Source of the DNA: Rufibacter sp. XAAS-G3-1
GTDB lineage: Bacteria > Bacteroidota > Bacteroidia > Cytophagales > Hymenobacteraceae
NCBI RefSeq assembly: GCF_013623775.1
Contig: NZ_JABFAM010000018.1
Location: forward strand, 40,950 to 104,949
Length of the DNA stretch: 64,000 nucleotides
Direction: 5' to 3'
The position numbers were made by a program, and so were the translations under genes. Below are positions 53,404 to 62,295 of this stretch, piece by piece. Within the stretch, counting starts at the first letter, position 1. Every line of letters begins with the position of its first letter. The notes under the pieces are model-generated. The model did not search any database and was not told the origin of the DNA. It worked only from the letters and a program-made list of their open reading frames with translations.

Positions 53404-54606
53404 TTAATGGCCGCCTTCATGTTCTGAGTTCCGCATCTTCGCCAGCAGGGAATAGGCTCCTTTGGTTACAAAGTTTGCGCTAGTGGTATCAATACCTGCG
53501 GGAAGTGCCACCTGTACGAAGTTCTCGGCCTCCGCGCCTTTTTCAACCGGAACCATGCGAAACTTCTTCATGACCGCCTCGCCTTCCTTCTCCTGGCCGG
53601 TGTACAGGAAAACAAAGTTCTGCCCGTTATCCTGAACCACGGCTTCCTCAGGAAGTGCCAATACCTCACGGCCATCCAACGCTACCTGGGCCTGCACGTA
53701 CAGTCCCGGTACCAGGTTTTTGTCTTCCTCTTCCATGTGGGCATGCACCCGCACGGTGCGCTCTTCACTGATTTCCTTTCCTATCAGGTAGATAGTGGCC
53801 TCGTGCTGCGCTACCGTCTCGTTGGGAAGGGAATAACGCACCTTCTGCCCTTTCTTAAGGGCGGCCACGTCTTTCTCGAACACCGTCAGCTCCACGTGCA
53901 AATGGTCAGTATCGGCTATCCGGAACAGCACATCCGTGGGGTTCACGAATTGCCCAACATTGGCGTTGATATAGGTGACGTACCCGTCTATGGGAGCATA
54001 GAGGGGAAGGATGCGCCTGATTTTACCCTCCCGCAGGGAAGACGGAACAATGCCAATTATCCTGAGCCGCTCGCCCAACGCCTCTACCTGGGACTTGGCA
54101 GCCCTGTACTCAGCGGTGGCCTTTTGGTATGCCTTGGCGGAGGTAACCTGCTCCTGGGAAAGTTCCTTCTGCCTCTGGAAGTCCTGCTCTAAAAAGGCAA
54201 GGCTGCTTTTAGCCTCCAGGTATTCCTGCTGCAACATCACGAACTCGGGGTTTTCGATACTCGCGATTTGCTGTCCTTTCCGGACGCGCATCCCCTCCAG
54301 CAGCTCCGTGCTTTTCACATACCCGCCCAAAGGGGCGCTCACGGAGGCCATGTTCTGCGGCGGCAGGTCCAGTTTTCCGGTTAAGGTCAGAATGTTGCCC
54401 AGGTTGCGCATCTGTGGCTTTCCCAAGGTGATGCCCGCGACACGGTATTGTTCCTGGGTCAGCTCCGCTGCCTGCGGGTCTTCCTCGTGCTGTTCTTCCG
54501 CCTTTGCCTCCCCGGTTTCATGTGCCGGCTCGGATTCTTTCCCGCAGGAGGAGAAAAGCAGAAGGCTTAGGAGGGAAAGCAGGTATATAGGGTTTATTAT
54601 TTTCAT
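53404..54606 (-). CDS. czcB: CzcB/CusB-type periplasmic adaptor lipoprotein
   Basis: This 400-residue protein has a lipoprotein signal ending L-F-S-S-C near residue 21. An acidic/histidine linker (H-E-T-G-E-A-K-A-E-E-Q-H) follows, then barrel-sandwich, coiled-coil and beta-barrel domains. It joins the metal-type RND pump to the outer membrane. The ATG at 54606 was preferred since it begins a clean lipoprotein signal. It is 26 bases after the CzcA stop codon and 12 bases before the Fur gene; a histidine tail (E-H-E-G-G-H) ends the protein. Confidence 0.9.
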   Translation of the reverse strand: MKIINPIYLLSLLSLLLFSSCGKESEPAHETGEAKAEEQHEEDPQAAELTQEQYRVAGITLGKPQMRNLGNILTLTGKLDLPPQNMASVSAPLGGYVKSTELLEGMRVRKGQQIASIENPEFVMLQQEYLEAKSSLAFLEQDFQRQKELSQEQVTSAKAYQKATAEYRAAKSQVEALGERLRIIGIVPSSLREGKIRRILPLYAPIDGYVTYINANVGQFVNPTDVLFRIADTDHLHVELTVFEKDVAALKKGQKVRYSLPNETVAQHEATIYLIGKEISEERTVRVHAHMEEEDKNLVPGLYVQAQVALDGREVLALPEEAVVQDNGQNFVFLYTGQEKEGEAVMKKFRMVPVEKGAEAENFVQVALPAGIDTTSANFVTKGAYSLLAKMRNSEHEGGH

Positions 54607-54631
54607 GGTATTTAGATAAAGCCTGAGAAGG

Positions 54632-57600
54632 CTACTGTTTGTTATCTGTGATGAATTGTAGTTCAATGACTGCCTGGTCATAATTATAGAGTGCCTCCAG
54701 GTAATTTGCCCGTATGGCCAACGCCCTTTGCAGGTTCAGGAGATACTCCTGGTAGTTTATCTCACCGGCCCGGTAGGCCTTGGTGGCTTGGGCAATGATG
54801 AGTTGCGCCTGGGGCAAGGCGGTTTGCTCAAAGTACCTGACGCTCGCCTGAAATTTAAGGGCCTTCTGATGGGCCTCCGCCACTTGGGCCTCCAATTCGT
54901 TCTGGAGGTGTTGCAGATTCTGCTGGGCTATTTGCGTCTGCAAGTTTGCCGCCTCAATACGTTTTTTCTGTGGCCTCGTCCAAAGCGGGATGCCTACGCC
55001 CACCATCACTTCGTGGGGTGCCTCCATATCTACGCCTCCGCCTATTTCGCTACTGCCCCCTCCCAATGTCCGGTTGGTGTAGCCCATTTTAAGGTCAGGA
55101 AGCAGTTTTGCCCGCTCCAGACCGGCTTCTGCCTCGCGTACCGCTACTTGCTGCCTTGCCAATAGCACTCCCGGATTCTGTTCCAGCAATTGCCCGGAAT
55201 TCAACGGCATGGACAATCGGTTCAGAGTGGTGTCAGCCGGAGCCACTAAACTGTCGGTTACCAGTAAGGCTTGCAGACGGGCCTGGAATACCGCCCAGTC
55301 GGCTTTAGCCTGAAACACATTGTTCTCTGTCTCCGCCAGTTGGGTTTCTGCCGTCACTTTTTCCAGCAGGTTGGTTTCCCCGGTTCTGAGGCGTACCTGG
55401 GCTGCCCTGAGAAACTGGGAATACAGACTATCCTGATAGGAGAGCAATTGCAATTGGGAGAGCGTATATACCAACCCGTAGTAATTCAACCTTACATCCC
55501 GTACAATTTCCCGCTGGCGTTGGGTCAGGTTTATTTTGCTTACCTCCACCTGTGCTTCCGCCAGTTTTGCCTGCCTGGCATAGACCGTCGGAAAGGGCAG
55601 GGACTGCGTGACGGATACCTCATTGTCATACTTACCTGATTCCAGTTTGCCGGTGGAGAATTGTACCTGGGTTTTCTCAACATCATAGGCAGAGCCTTGG
55701 AGGCTCTGGCTCCGCCTGATACTGAGTCTCACCGCCTCTACGGAAGGGTTCATCTCAAGGGCCCGGTTCACCGCCTCTTCCAGGGAATAAACTTTAGCTG
55801 GCTGCTGCTGGGCTTGTAATGGAGTGGAACTCACTGCCAAGGCAGCTATGATAAGGATAAATATTGACAAGGCAGCCGGTATTCCACCCCCCTCCCGCTG
55901 ATTAGTCCTCTTTTTCATAAAGTAGTTTTCAATCAAAATATAAAGGACGGGCAATACCACTAAAGTGAGCAAAGTGGAGGTCACCAGCCCGCCAATCACA
56001 ACCGTGGCCAATGGCTTCTGAACCTCAGCCCCTGCTGAGTTAGAAAGGGCCATGGGCAGAAACCCCAACGAGGCCACGGCAGCCGTCATCAAAACCGGAC
56101 GTAATCGCACGGCGGTGCCGTTCAGCACTACCTGTTTTAAGTCCTGAATTCCCTCTTCCTTCCGTTGCCGGTTAAACTCAGCAATCAATACAATGCCATT
56201 TAAAACAGCTACCCCGAACAGGGCAATGAATCCGACCCCAGCTGAGATGCTGAAGGGCATTCCCCTAAGCCACAGTGCCAGCACCCCCCCAATGGCAGAC
56301 AGCGGGATGGCGGTGAAGATGAGCAAAGAGTGCCGGATGGAGCCGAAGGTAAAGAACAGCAAAAGGAAGATTAGCGCCAGGGCGGCCGGTACGGCCACCG
56401 AAAGACGCTTGTTGGCTTCCTGCAAATTCTCAAACTGGCCCCCGTAAGTCATGAAATAGCCTGTAGGTAGCTGTACCTGCTGGCCTATTTTCTGCTGAAC
56501 TTCCTCCACCACACTGGCAATGTCGCGGCCCCGCACGTTAAAGCCCACGATGATACGCCGTTGTGCATCTTCCCGCTGAATCTGGTTGGGCCCCTGCCGG
56601 TACTCTATGTCGGCGAGCTGCTCCAGGGGGACCTGCACGCCATTTGGGGCCGTGACATACAATTGCCGGACGCTGGCAATATCTTTTCTTTGTTCTTGCG
56701 CCAAACGTACCACCAACTCAAACCGGCGGTCTCCCTCATACACCATCCCGGCGCCTTGCCCGGCAAAAGCGGCGTTGAGGGCTTGGTTCACCGTTTCCAC
56801 ATCCAGCCCGAACTTGGCGATCTGACTGCGGTTGATATCTACCACAATCTGCGGCAGGCCGGAAACCTGCTCCAAGTACAGGTCTTCGGCTCCCTCCACC
56901 TCTGCCACGACCATGCCCACTTCCTTTGATAGCCGGGTAAGTTCCTTTAGGTCCTCCCCGAAAATCTTGATGCCCACATCCTGGCGTACCCCCGAAATTA
57001 GTTCATTGGACCTAAGCTGGATGGGCTGAGATACCCCGAAGGTAACTCCTGGGATAGTTTCCAGGGCTTCCGTCATTTTTTCGGCCAGCTCCTCCCGCGT
57101 GTCGGCACTGGTCCATTCATCCTTATCCTTCAAGAGAATGGTGACATCGGCAGATTCCATGGGCATCGGGTCAGTGGGAATCTCGGCTGCCCCAATTTTG
57201 CTGATGACCTCCTTTACCTCCGGAAATTTCTCCTTAAGTATCTTTGAGGCTAGTGACACTTTCTCTATGGTTTCCGAAAGGGAGCTACCAGTGAGCAAAC
57301 GAGTCTCCAGGGCAAAATCTCCCTCTTCCAGCATGGGAATAAACTCGCTGCCCATGCGGGAGAAAATCACCAGGCTGAGGCTGAAAAGGACCACGGCAGC
57401 AATGATGACCACGGCTTTCATACTCAAAGCACCCTTTATGAGCGGGTTGTACATGCGCTGAAAGAAGTCCATCATTCGGTCTGAGATATTCCGCTTGTGG
57501 GTGGTGTTCTTGCTCAGAATCAGCGCCGACATCATAGGGACGTAGGTGAGCGAGAGCAGGAAAGCACCCAGAATGGCGAAGGAGACGGTCAATGCCATAG

Positions 57601-59020
57601 GGCGGAACATCTTACCTTCAATACCCACCAGCACAAGAATAGGCAGGTATACAATCAGGATAATGATTTCTCCGAAAGCGGCGGATGTCCTGATTTTGCG
57701 GGCGGAATCGTACACTTCTTCGTTCATCTGGTCTTGGGTTAATCGACCCCCGCCCCGGAAAACCAGGTGATGCATGGTCGCTTCCACAATGATCACCGCT
57801 CCGTCCACGATAAGGCCGAAGTCAATGGCCCCTAGGCTCATAAGATTGCCGGTTACCCCGAAAAGGTTCATCATGATAATGGCAAAAAGCATGGCCAGCG
57901 GAATAACGGAGGCCACCACCAGCCCCGCCCGGAGATTACCCAGAAAAAGCACTAGCACAAAAATGACAATCAGGGCTCCCTCTATCAGGTTGGTCGTCAC
58001 GGTGTCCATGGCCCTGCCAATCAAGTCACTCCGGTCCAGGAAAGCTTCTATTTCCACACCCTCGGGTAGCGATTGCCGTATTTGGTCCATTCGCACTTTT
58101 ACCCGCTCCACTACCTGGTTGGTGTTCTCGCCTTTTAGCAGCATCACAATGCCGCCTACCGCTTCTCCTTTTATGTTGGTGAGCGCACCGTAACGGTTGG
58201 CACTCCCGAATTGGACCTCGGCAATATCACCGATGAGAACAGGCGTGCCGTTGGAGGTGCTGCTGACCACTATTTTCTTTATTTCATCCAGGCTCTCTAT
58301 CAGGCCCTCGCTCCGGACAAAGTAAGCATTGGGCTTTTTGTCGATGTAGGCTCCTCCGGTGTTCCCGTTATTCCGCTCCAGGGCCTCCAGCACATCGGTA
58401 ATGCTCAGGTTGTGGGCTTTTAGCCTGTCTGGGTCAAGGGCTACTTCGTACTGCTTCAGAAACCCACCGAAACTGTTTACCTCCGCCACGCCTGGCGTAC
58501 CGAGCAGTTGCCGCCGCACTATCCAGTCTTGGATGGTGCGCAGTTCCATGGCAGAATACTTTTTCTCGTAGCCTGGCTTTGGGTGTACCACGTACTGATA
58601 TATCTCCCCCAGTCCGGTGGAGATAGGGGACATTTCAGGACTTCCCACTCCCGGCGGGATTTTCCCGCTGGCTTCAGAAAGCCGCTCATTCACCTGCTGC
58701 CGCGCCCAATAGATATCAACATCCTCTTTGAAAACAATGGTCACCACCGAAAGGCCGAAACGGGAGATAGAACGTACCTCGTCTACCTCAGAAATGGTGG
58801 CCATGGTCTGCTCCACCGGGTAACTGATTAGCCGCTCCACCTCCTGGGCGGCCAGCGACGGGCTGGTGGTGATAACCTGTACCTGGTTGTTGGTGATGTC
58901 AGGCACGGCATCAATAGGCAGTTGCGTGAGGGAATAGACACCCCAGACAATAAGCCCCAAGGTGAATATTCCTATAATGAGCTTATTGTAGATTGAAAAA
59001 TGGATAATGCGGTCAAGCAT
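54632..59020 (-). CDS. czcA: CzcA-type heavy-metal RND pump fused to a TolC-like domain
   Basis: This 1462-residue protein has a metal-RND permease in residues 1 to about 1034. Helix 4 carries D400-F-G-L-I-V-D406 and E413, the acidic triad of Zn/Co/Cd-type pumps. From M1035 a new signal-like segment follows (K-K-R-T-N then a hydrophobic stretch ending S-T-P-L-Q-A-Q). A full TolC-like domain then runs from about 1075 to the end. So pump and outer-membrane channel come from one gene. No separate TolC gene exists in this operon. Such fusions occur in Bacteroidota. The ATG at 59020 begins M-L-D-R-I-I-H-F-S-I. Confidence 0.93.
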   Translation of the reverse strand: MLDRIIHFSIYNKLIIGIFTLGLIVWGVYSLTQLPIDAVPDITNNQVQVITTSPSLAAQEVERLISYPVEQTMATISEVDEVRSISRFGLSVVTIVFKEDVDIYWARQQVNERLSEASGKIPPGVGSPEMSPISTGLGEIYQYVVHPKPGYEKKYSAMELRTIQDWIVRRQLLGTPGVAEVNSFGGFLKQYEVALDPDRLKAHNLSITDVLEALERNNGNTGGAYIDKKPNAYFVRSEGLIESLDEIKKIVVSSTSNGTPVLIGDIAEVQFGSANRYGALTNIKGEAVGGIVMLLKGENTNQVVERVKVRMDQIRQSLPEGVEIEAFLDRSDLIGRAMDTVTTNLIEGALIVIFVLVLFLGNLRAGLVVASVIPLAMLFAIIMMNLFGVTGNLMSLGAIDFGLIVDGAVIIVEATMHHLVFRGGGRLTQDQMNEEVYDSARKIRTSAAFGEIIILIVYLPILVLVGIEGKMFRPMALTVSFAILGAFLLSLTYVPMMSALILSKNTTHKRNISDRMMDFFQRMYNPLIKGALSMKAVVIIAAVVLFSLSLVIFSRMGSEFIPMLEEGDFALETRLLTGSSLSETIEKVSLASKILKEKFPEVKEVISKIGAAEIPTDPMPMESADVTILLKDKDEWTSADTREELAEKMTEALETIPGVTFGVSQPIQLRSNELISGVRQDVGIKIFGEDLKELTRLSKEVGMVVAEVEGAEDLYLEQVSGLPQIVVDINRSQIAKFGLDVETVNQALNAAFAGQGAGMVYEGDRRFELVVRLAQEQRKDIASVRQLYVTAPNGVQVPLEQLADIEYRQGPNQIQREDAQRRIIVGFNVRGRDIASVVEEVQQKIGQQVQLPTGYFMTYGGQFENLQEANKRLSVAVPAALALIFLLLFFTFGSIRHSLLIFTAIPLSAIGGVLALWLRGMPFSISAGVGFIALFGVAVLNGIVLIAEFNRQRKEEGIQDLKQVVLNGTAVRLRPVLMTAAVASLGFLPMALSNSAGAEVQKPLATVVIGGLVTSTLLTLVVLPVLYILIENYFMKKRTNQREGGGIPAALSIFILIIAALAVSSTPLQAQQQPAKVYSLEEAVNRALEMNPSVEAVRLSIRRSQSLQGSAYDVEKTQVQFSTGKLESGKYDNEVSVTQSLPFPTVYARQAKLAEAQVEVSKINLTQRQREIVRDVRLNYYGLVYTLSQLQLLSYQDSLYSQFLRAAQVRLRTGETNLLEKVTAETQLAETENNVFQAKADWAVFQARLQALLVTDSLVAPADTTLNRLSMPLNSGQLLEQNPGVLLARQQVAVREAEAGLERAKLLPDLKMGYTNRTLGGGSSEIGGGVDMEAPHEVMVGVGIPLWTRPQKKRIEAANLQTQIAQQNLQHLQNELEAQVAEAHQKALKFQASVRYFEQTALPQAQLIIAQATKAYRAGEINYQEYLLNLQRALAIRANYLEALYNYDQAVIELQFITDNKQ

Positions 59021-59166
59021 ATTGAATGGCGTTAAATCAAAGATCTGGAATTCTCCTGCCAACCGTAACTAATACCCATAAACAGCCTCAAGCTGAAGAT
59101 AGGCATAGAAGAAAGGGTAAAGCTTCCTTAGCGGAACTTCACAGAGCAGGTAATAACAAATTTGAC

Positions 59167-59484
59167 TTAAAGCCTTGGCGGTTGCCAAATGGAAAAAGAA
59201 AGGGTGGGAACACCGGCTACCCGGTAAACCGGTACCGGGGTGGTTACCTTAACAATGAAAGGGCTTGGTTTCTGGGTGATGGCCTGCAACGCGAAACCGG
59301 CGCAGCAATTGCAAATACACAAGGGGGAACATAAATCGGCAACCGGGGAATGGTCTTCTGAATCCGTGTTTATGTTGATGCTGGTTTGTGCAACCGTATC
59401 TACCCTTCTTGGTGCTGCATCAGCACAAGGAATACATGATATCACTATCATGAAAACACTTAGAAGAAGAGAAAACCATTTCAT
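59167..59484 (-). CDS. DUF6660-like small secreted protein, first gene of the metal operon
   Basis: This 105-residue protein has a signal peptide (about 1-24) followed by a short region with C-S-P-L-C-I-C-N-C-C (about 52-61), a typical cysteine cluster of small periplasmic proteins in Bacteroidota metal operons (DUF6660). It may bind metal, which is inferred from the cysteines. The start is immediately after a promoter-like TAGTTTTG with a Fur-type box upstream. The gene is followed by czcA after 146 bases. Confidence 0.7.
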   Translation of the reverse strand: MKWFSLLLSVFMIVISCIPCADAAPRRVDTVAQTSININTDSEDHSPVADLCSPLCICNCCAGFALQAITQKPSPFIVKVTTPVPVYRVAGVPTLSFSIWQPPRL

Positions 59485-59490
59485 CTGCTG

Positions 59491-59526
59491 CAAAACTAGT
59501 AAAAATAAAATGCAATTGGATTGCAA
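59491..59526 (-). promoter_or_regulatory. Promoter with Fur-type operator, in front of DUF6660-czcA-czcB-fur
   Basis: Read on the minus strand, the box TTGCAATCCAATTGCA (59526-59511) is followed after 12 bases by TAGTTTTG (59498-59491), matching TAnnTTTG. It differs by a single base from the box in front of DUF3703. The start codon is only 6 bases past the -7 box, so the transcript would be nearly leaderless. Confidence 0.75.
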
Positions 59527-59725
59527 GTTTTAATCATAAACGGATTAAATCCTATTCTGAGATATATTAGGAGAAGATGGAAGATGTTCTAAAAGTTAAA
59601 TGAGGGCAGTTGGGAAAGAAAGTACTTATTCATTTCACTCCTTACAGCATTTTTTACAAAGGAATATTTTTAAAGACGATAAAAAATTATTGGAATATTT
59701 TTCTTTTATTTTACAAATTCATCTT

Positions 59726-59733
59726 TATCTTTG
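59726..59733 (+). promoter_or_regulatory. Bacteroidota -7 promoter box for the XRE-ImmA module
   Basis: TATCTTTG matches TAnnTTTG and lies 18 bases before the ATG of the following gene. No -33 element could be chosen in the AT-rich sequence in front. Confidence 0.55.
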
Positions 59734-59751
59734 TTTTAAAGATGGAAGACT

Positions 59752-60384
59752 ATGAAGAAACTTTTACCTCAGGAAGAAGCAACCGGATATCTGCTCCCTT
59801 ATTTTGAAAAATTTGTTTCTATTGTTGAGAAGGCGATGGCTGATGTGAAACGGCTGGAGGCAACTCACTCAGAGATCCGGGAGAAATACACAAGCTGGTC
59901 ACCATTAGCGAAATCCGTGATGGTCAACAACTTTATGTGCATCTATGCCGAGGAAGCTTTTTCAGGTGACCCGGAAGTTATCATAAATCCTTTGCGCAAT
60001 GACCCTTTCGGCATCTTACTAAGGGGTAAACTCTTCATCCGGTTCAACAAGCTTAACGCTGATCTGTCACCCAGCACCAATAATGCGACGAAGCGGACGG
60101 AGGATTTGAACTACCAGAACAGTTTTGAGGGCTTTGAGAACATCCCCTGCATTTATGCGGGGTACTCCTCTAACCGCGAAGCCATTGACAGCATTGGCTC
60201 CATCAATCTGGTTTACCGGCCCTTCAATTCCGTTATATGGAATATAGATTTACGGACCCGATTAGGTCAGGAACAACCGGAAATACCATTCTACACCGAG
60301 ACCGGCGCAACAGTAGTTCCTATTGCAGAAAGAAGGGTGACTATAAAGAAGAAACCACAAGCAGACAAGACAATAGAAGGATAG
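59752..60384 (+). CDS. Unknown protein coupled to XRE-ImmA regulator
   Basis: This 210-residue soluble protein belongs to no family I recognise. It begins M-K-K-L-L-P-Q-E-E-A-T-G-Y and has a helical first 60 residues. A middle part rich in N, F and Y follows (R-F-N-K-L-N-A-D-L and F-E-G-F-E-N-I-P-C-I-Y-A-G-Y), then a basic tail. No signal peptide or membrane helix is present. It is 5 bases before the XRE-ImmA/IrrE gene and preceded by a good promoter, so the two form a two-gene unit. It may be a toxin whose activity is held by the downstream protein, but nothing in the sequence shows this directly. Confidence 0.75.
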   Translation: MKKLLPQEEATGYLLPYFEKFVSIVEKAMADVKRLEATHSEIREKYTSWSPLAKSVMVNNFMCIYAEEAFSGDPEVIINPLRNDPFGILLRGKLFIRFNKLNADLSPSTNNATKRTEDLNYQNSFEGFENIPCIYAGYSSNREAIDSIGSINLVYRPFNSVIWNIDLRTRLGQEQPEIPFYTETGATVVPIAERRVTIKKKPQADKTIEG

Positions 60385-60389
60385 GTTAA

Positions 60390-61481
60390 ATGATGGAAAC
60401 GAATATGCTTTTCCTAGGTAAGGTGAACCCTAACATGGTCATTTTAGCTCGTGAATCGCGTGGGGTAACCCAAAAAGAGCTGGCTGAGAAAATGTGCATC
60501 AAACAGGGCACCCTGTCTAAGATTGAAAATGGGCTTCAGAACGTATCAGAAGAACTGCTGAATATATTAAGTGCTGAATTGGCGTATCCGGCAAGTTTCT
60601 TCTTCCAGCAGAATCAGCTGTATAACCCGAGTCTGGTGCATTATCGGAAACGAACTGTGTTTACCAAGAAGGACTTGGCCAAGGCTGATGCCACTATGAA
60701 TATCAGCAAAATCAACCTGGAGAAACTGCTGAACTCAGTTGATATACCTGATTTACAATTGCCAAAATGGGAAGTAGAGGAACATGGCTCTCCGGAAAAG
60801 TGCGCTACATACTTGCGGGAATACTGGCGTCTACCGAAAGGGAGAGTAGAGAATATAACGAAGCTGGTGGAAGACAAGGGAATTCTGGTGGTACCTATTG
60901 ATTTTGACTCACCTAAGATGGATGGTCTGAACATCTTTACCGATACTAACCATCCTATCATATTCTACAACCGCAACATACCAACTGACCGGCAGCGCTT
61001 GACAATTGCCCATGAATTAGGCCACATTCTGCTGCACCTGGGGCAACCCATTGCAGAAAACCGGGACGTGGAAGCGGAAGCATATGCTTTTGCGGCTGAG
61101 TTCCTGATGCCCGCTGCGGAAATTAAATCCCACTTGGGAAAGGTGGATATTGCCAGGTTGGCAGATTTGAAAAGATACTGGAAAGTGTCCATGGCAGCCC
61201 TTATTATCCGGGCTAAAACACTGCGCCTGATTACCGAAAACCAGTACCGGTACCTATGGCAGCAAATGAGCGCTTTGGGATACCGGACAAAGGAACCCAA
61301 AGAACTGGATCCCGCACCGGAGCCCCCTATTCTGTTGCAAGAACTGGTGGATGCCCATTTAAATGATTTAGGGTATTCAGAAGAAGAGTTGGCGCAGCTG
61401 CTGTCTTTACAATTGGAAGATTTTAAAACCCGATACCAGGAAAACGAGGTAGCACGGCCAAAGCTTAAGATTATCCGCTAG
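60390..61481 (+). CDS. XRE-type regulator with ImmA/IrrE metallopeptidase domain
   Basis: This 363-residue protein has an XRE helix-turn-helix (about 20-75; K-M-C-I-K-Q-G-T-L-S-K-I-E-N-G). The ImmA/IrrE (DUF955) zinc peptidase domain has H208-E-L-G-H212 and a downstream acidic ligand region E-A-E-A-Y-A-F-A-A-E-F-L. Proteins of this build cleave or release partner repressors in phages and serve as antitoxins in some toxin-antitoxin modules. It follows the unknown gene by 5 bases. The start could also be the second of the two ATG codons at 60390-60395. Confidence 0.9.
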   Translation: MMETNMLFLGKVNPNMVILARESRGVTQKELAEKMCIKQGTLSKIENGLQNVSEELLNILSAELAYPASFFFQQNQLYNPSLVHYRKRTVFTKKDLAKADATMNISKINLEKLLNSVDIPDLQLPKWEVEEHGSPEKCATYLREYWRLPKGRVENITKLVEDKGILVVPIDFDSPKMDGLNIFTDTNHPIIFYNRNIPTDRQRLTIAHELGHILLHLGQPIAENRDVEAEAYAFAAEFLMPAAEIKSHLGKVDIARLADLKRYWKVSMAALIIRAKTLRLITENQYRYLWQQMSALGYRTKEPKELDPAPEPPILLQELVDAHLNDLGYSEEELAQLLSLQLEDFKTRYQENEVARPKLKIIR

Positions 61482-61869
61482 AAGCATATAAAGGCACTAA
61501 AGGACTTTTACTTTTTCACTTATTCTAATAAAATTAGAAAGCAATACCCACTCTTAGCCTTCCTGTTTCAGCCATTCCAATGCAGCTTTTTTGGTAGCGA
61601 ATGTCTGGCTTTGAATCTTTAACTCAACCTTGCTGGTAACCTCCTCCGAAATCTGCTCGGACTCTTGCTGTCTAATTGTATCAGTATGGAGAATACTCGC
61701 TGATTTCTGGAGCCTAGTGTTCTGTAGGTTCTTTGCGAACCGCGTCACGGTACGTGAATGAGAAAAACGATGTGGGGTTAGAAGAGTATATTCAGCAACA
61801 GATGGATGCCGAGGATTTAGCAGAATATCAAAGTCTTTTAACCATTGAAAAAGAACAGTAGCTACCAAT
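61482..61869. other. Stretch with two opposing 3' gene fragments
   Basis: On the minus strand the last codons of a protein are readable (F-A-T-K-K-A-A-L-E-W-L-K, ending at 61554). On the plus strand another open tail ends at 61860 (Y-V-N-E-K-N-D-V-G-L-E-E-Y through L-L-T-I-E-K-E-Q). They overlap around 61720-61750 and neither has a convincing start. They look like truncated gene ends joined by deletion. A short hairpin (ttctaat/attagaa, 61523-61539) follows the ImmA gene. Confidence 0.4.
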
Positions 61870-62268
61870 ATGCAGGAACCTCAAGAAATTCTAAATTCAA
61901 GCCTACTAGAAGCACTTCAACAGGTAATATCTGGCCTAGCAGACCCCACCAAGCATTATATGGTCAATGCCAATTATTACGAGCACTTTCCTTTAGGAGA
62001 AGAGACTTCTGAACGCTGGTATATGGCCTGTATCTATTTCCATCAGGAAGCAGCATGGAATGTGGAGTTAGTAGAGGATGGGGTAATTTGTGATGTACTC
62101 CTGAACCGAAACCAGCCCGAAGAGAAATTCCGCATTAAAATCCCCTATGAAGAAATTTGGGAGGTTCTGGAAAGGAAAGACAATACAAATGCCTTCACTA
62201 TTGAGGGTCGCCTTTTCTACAATGCCCAGGTAATGCAAAAGCTGTCTGGGCTCTCTTTGAACAACTGA
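61870..62268 (+). CDS. Hypothetical protein
   Basis: This 132-residue soluble protein has no signal peptide and no family I recognise. It contains W-Y-M-A-C-I-Y-F-H-Q-E-A-A-W-N-V-E-L, which reads like a small alpha/beta domain, and ends L-S-G-L-S-L-N-N. It starts 10 bases after the preceding open tail. It faces the Fic gene tail to tail with 27 bases between the stop codons. Confidence 0.65.
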   Translation: MQEPQEILNSSLLEALQQVISGLADPTKHYMVNANYYEHFPLGEETSERWYMACIYFHQEAAWNVELVEDGVICDVLLNRNQPEEKFRIKIPYEEIWEVLERKDNTNAFTIEGRLFYNAQVMQKLSGLSLNN

Positions 62269-62295
62269 TCTATACTTTCTTTAAAATTTGGATTA

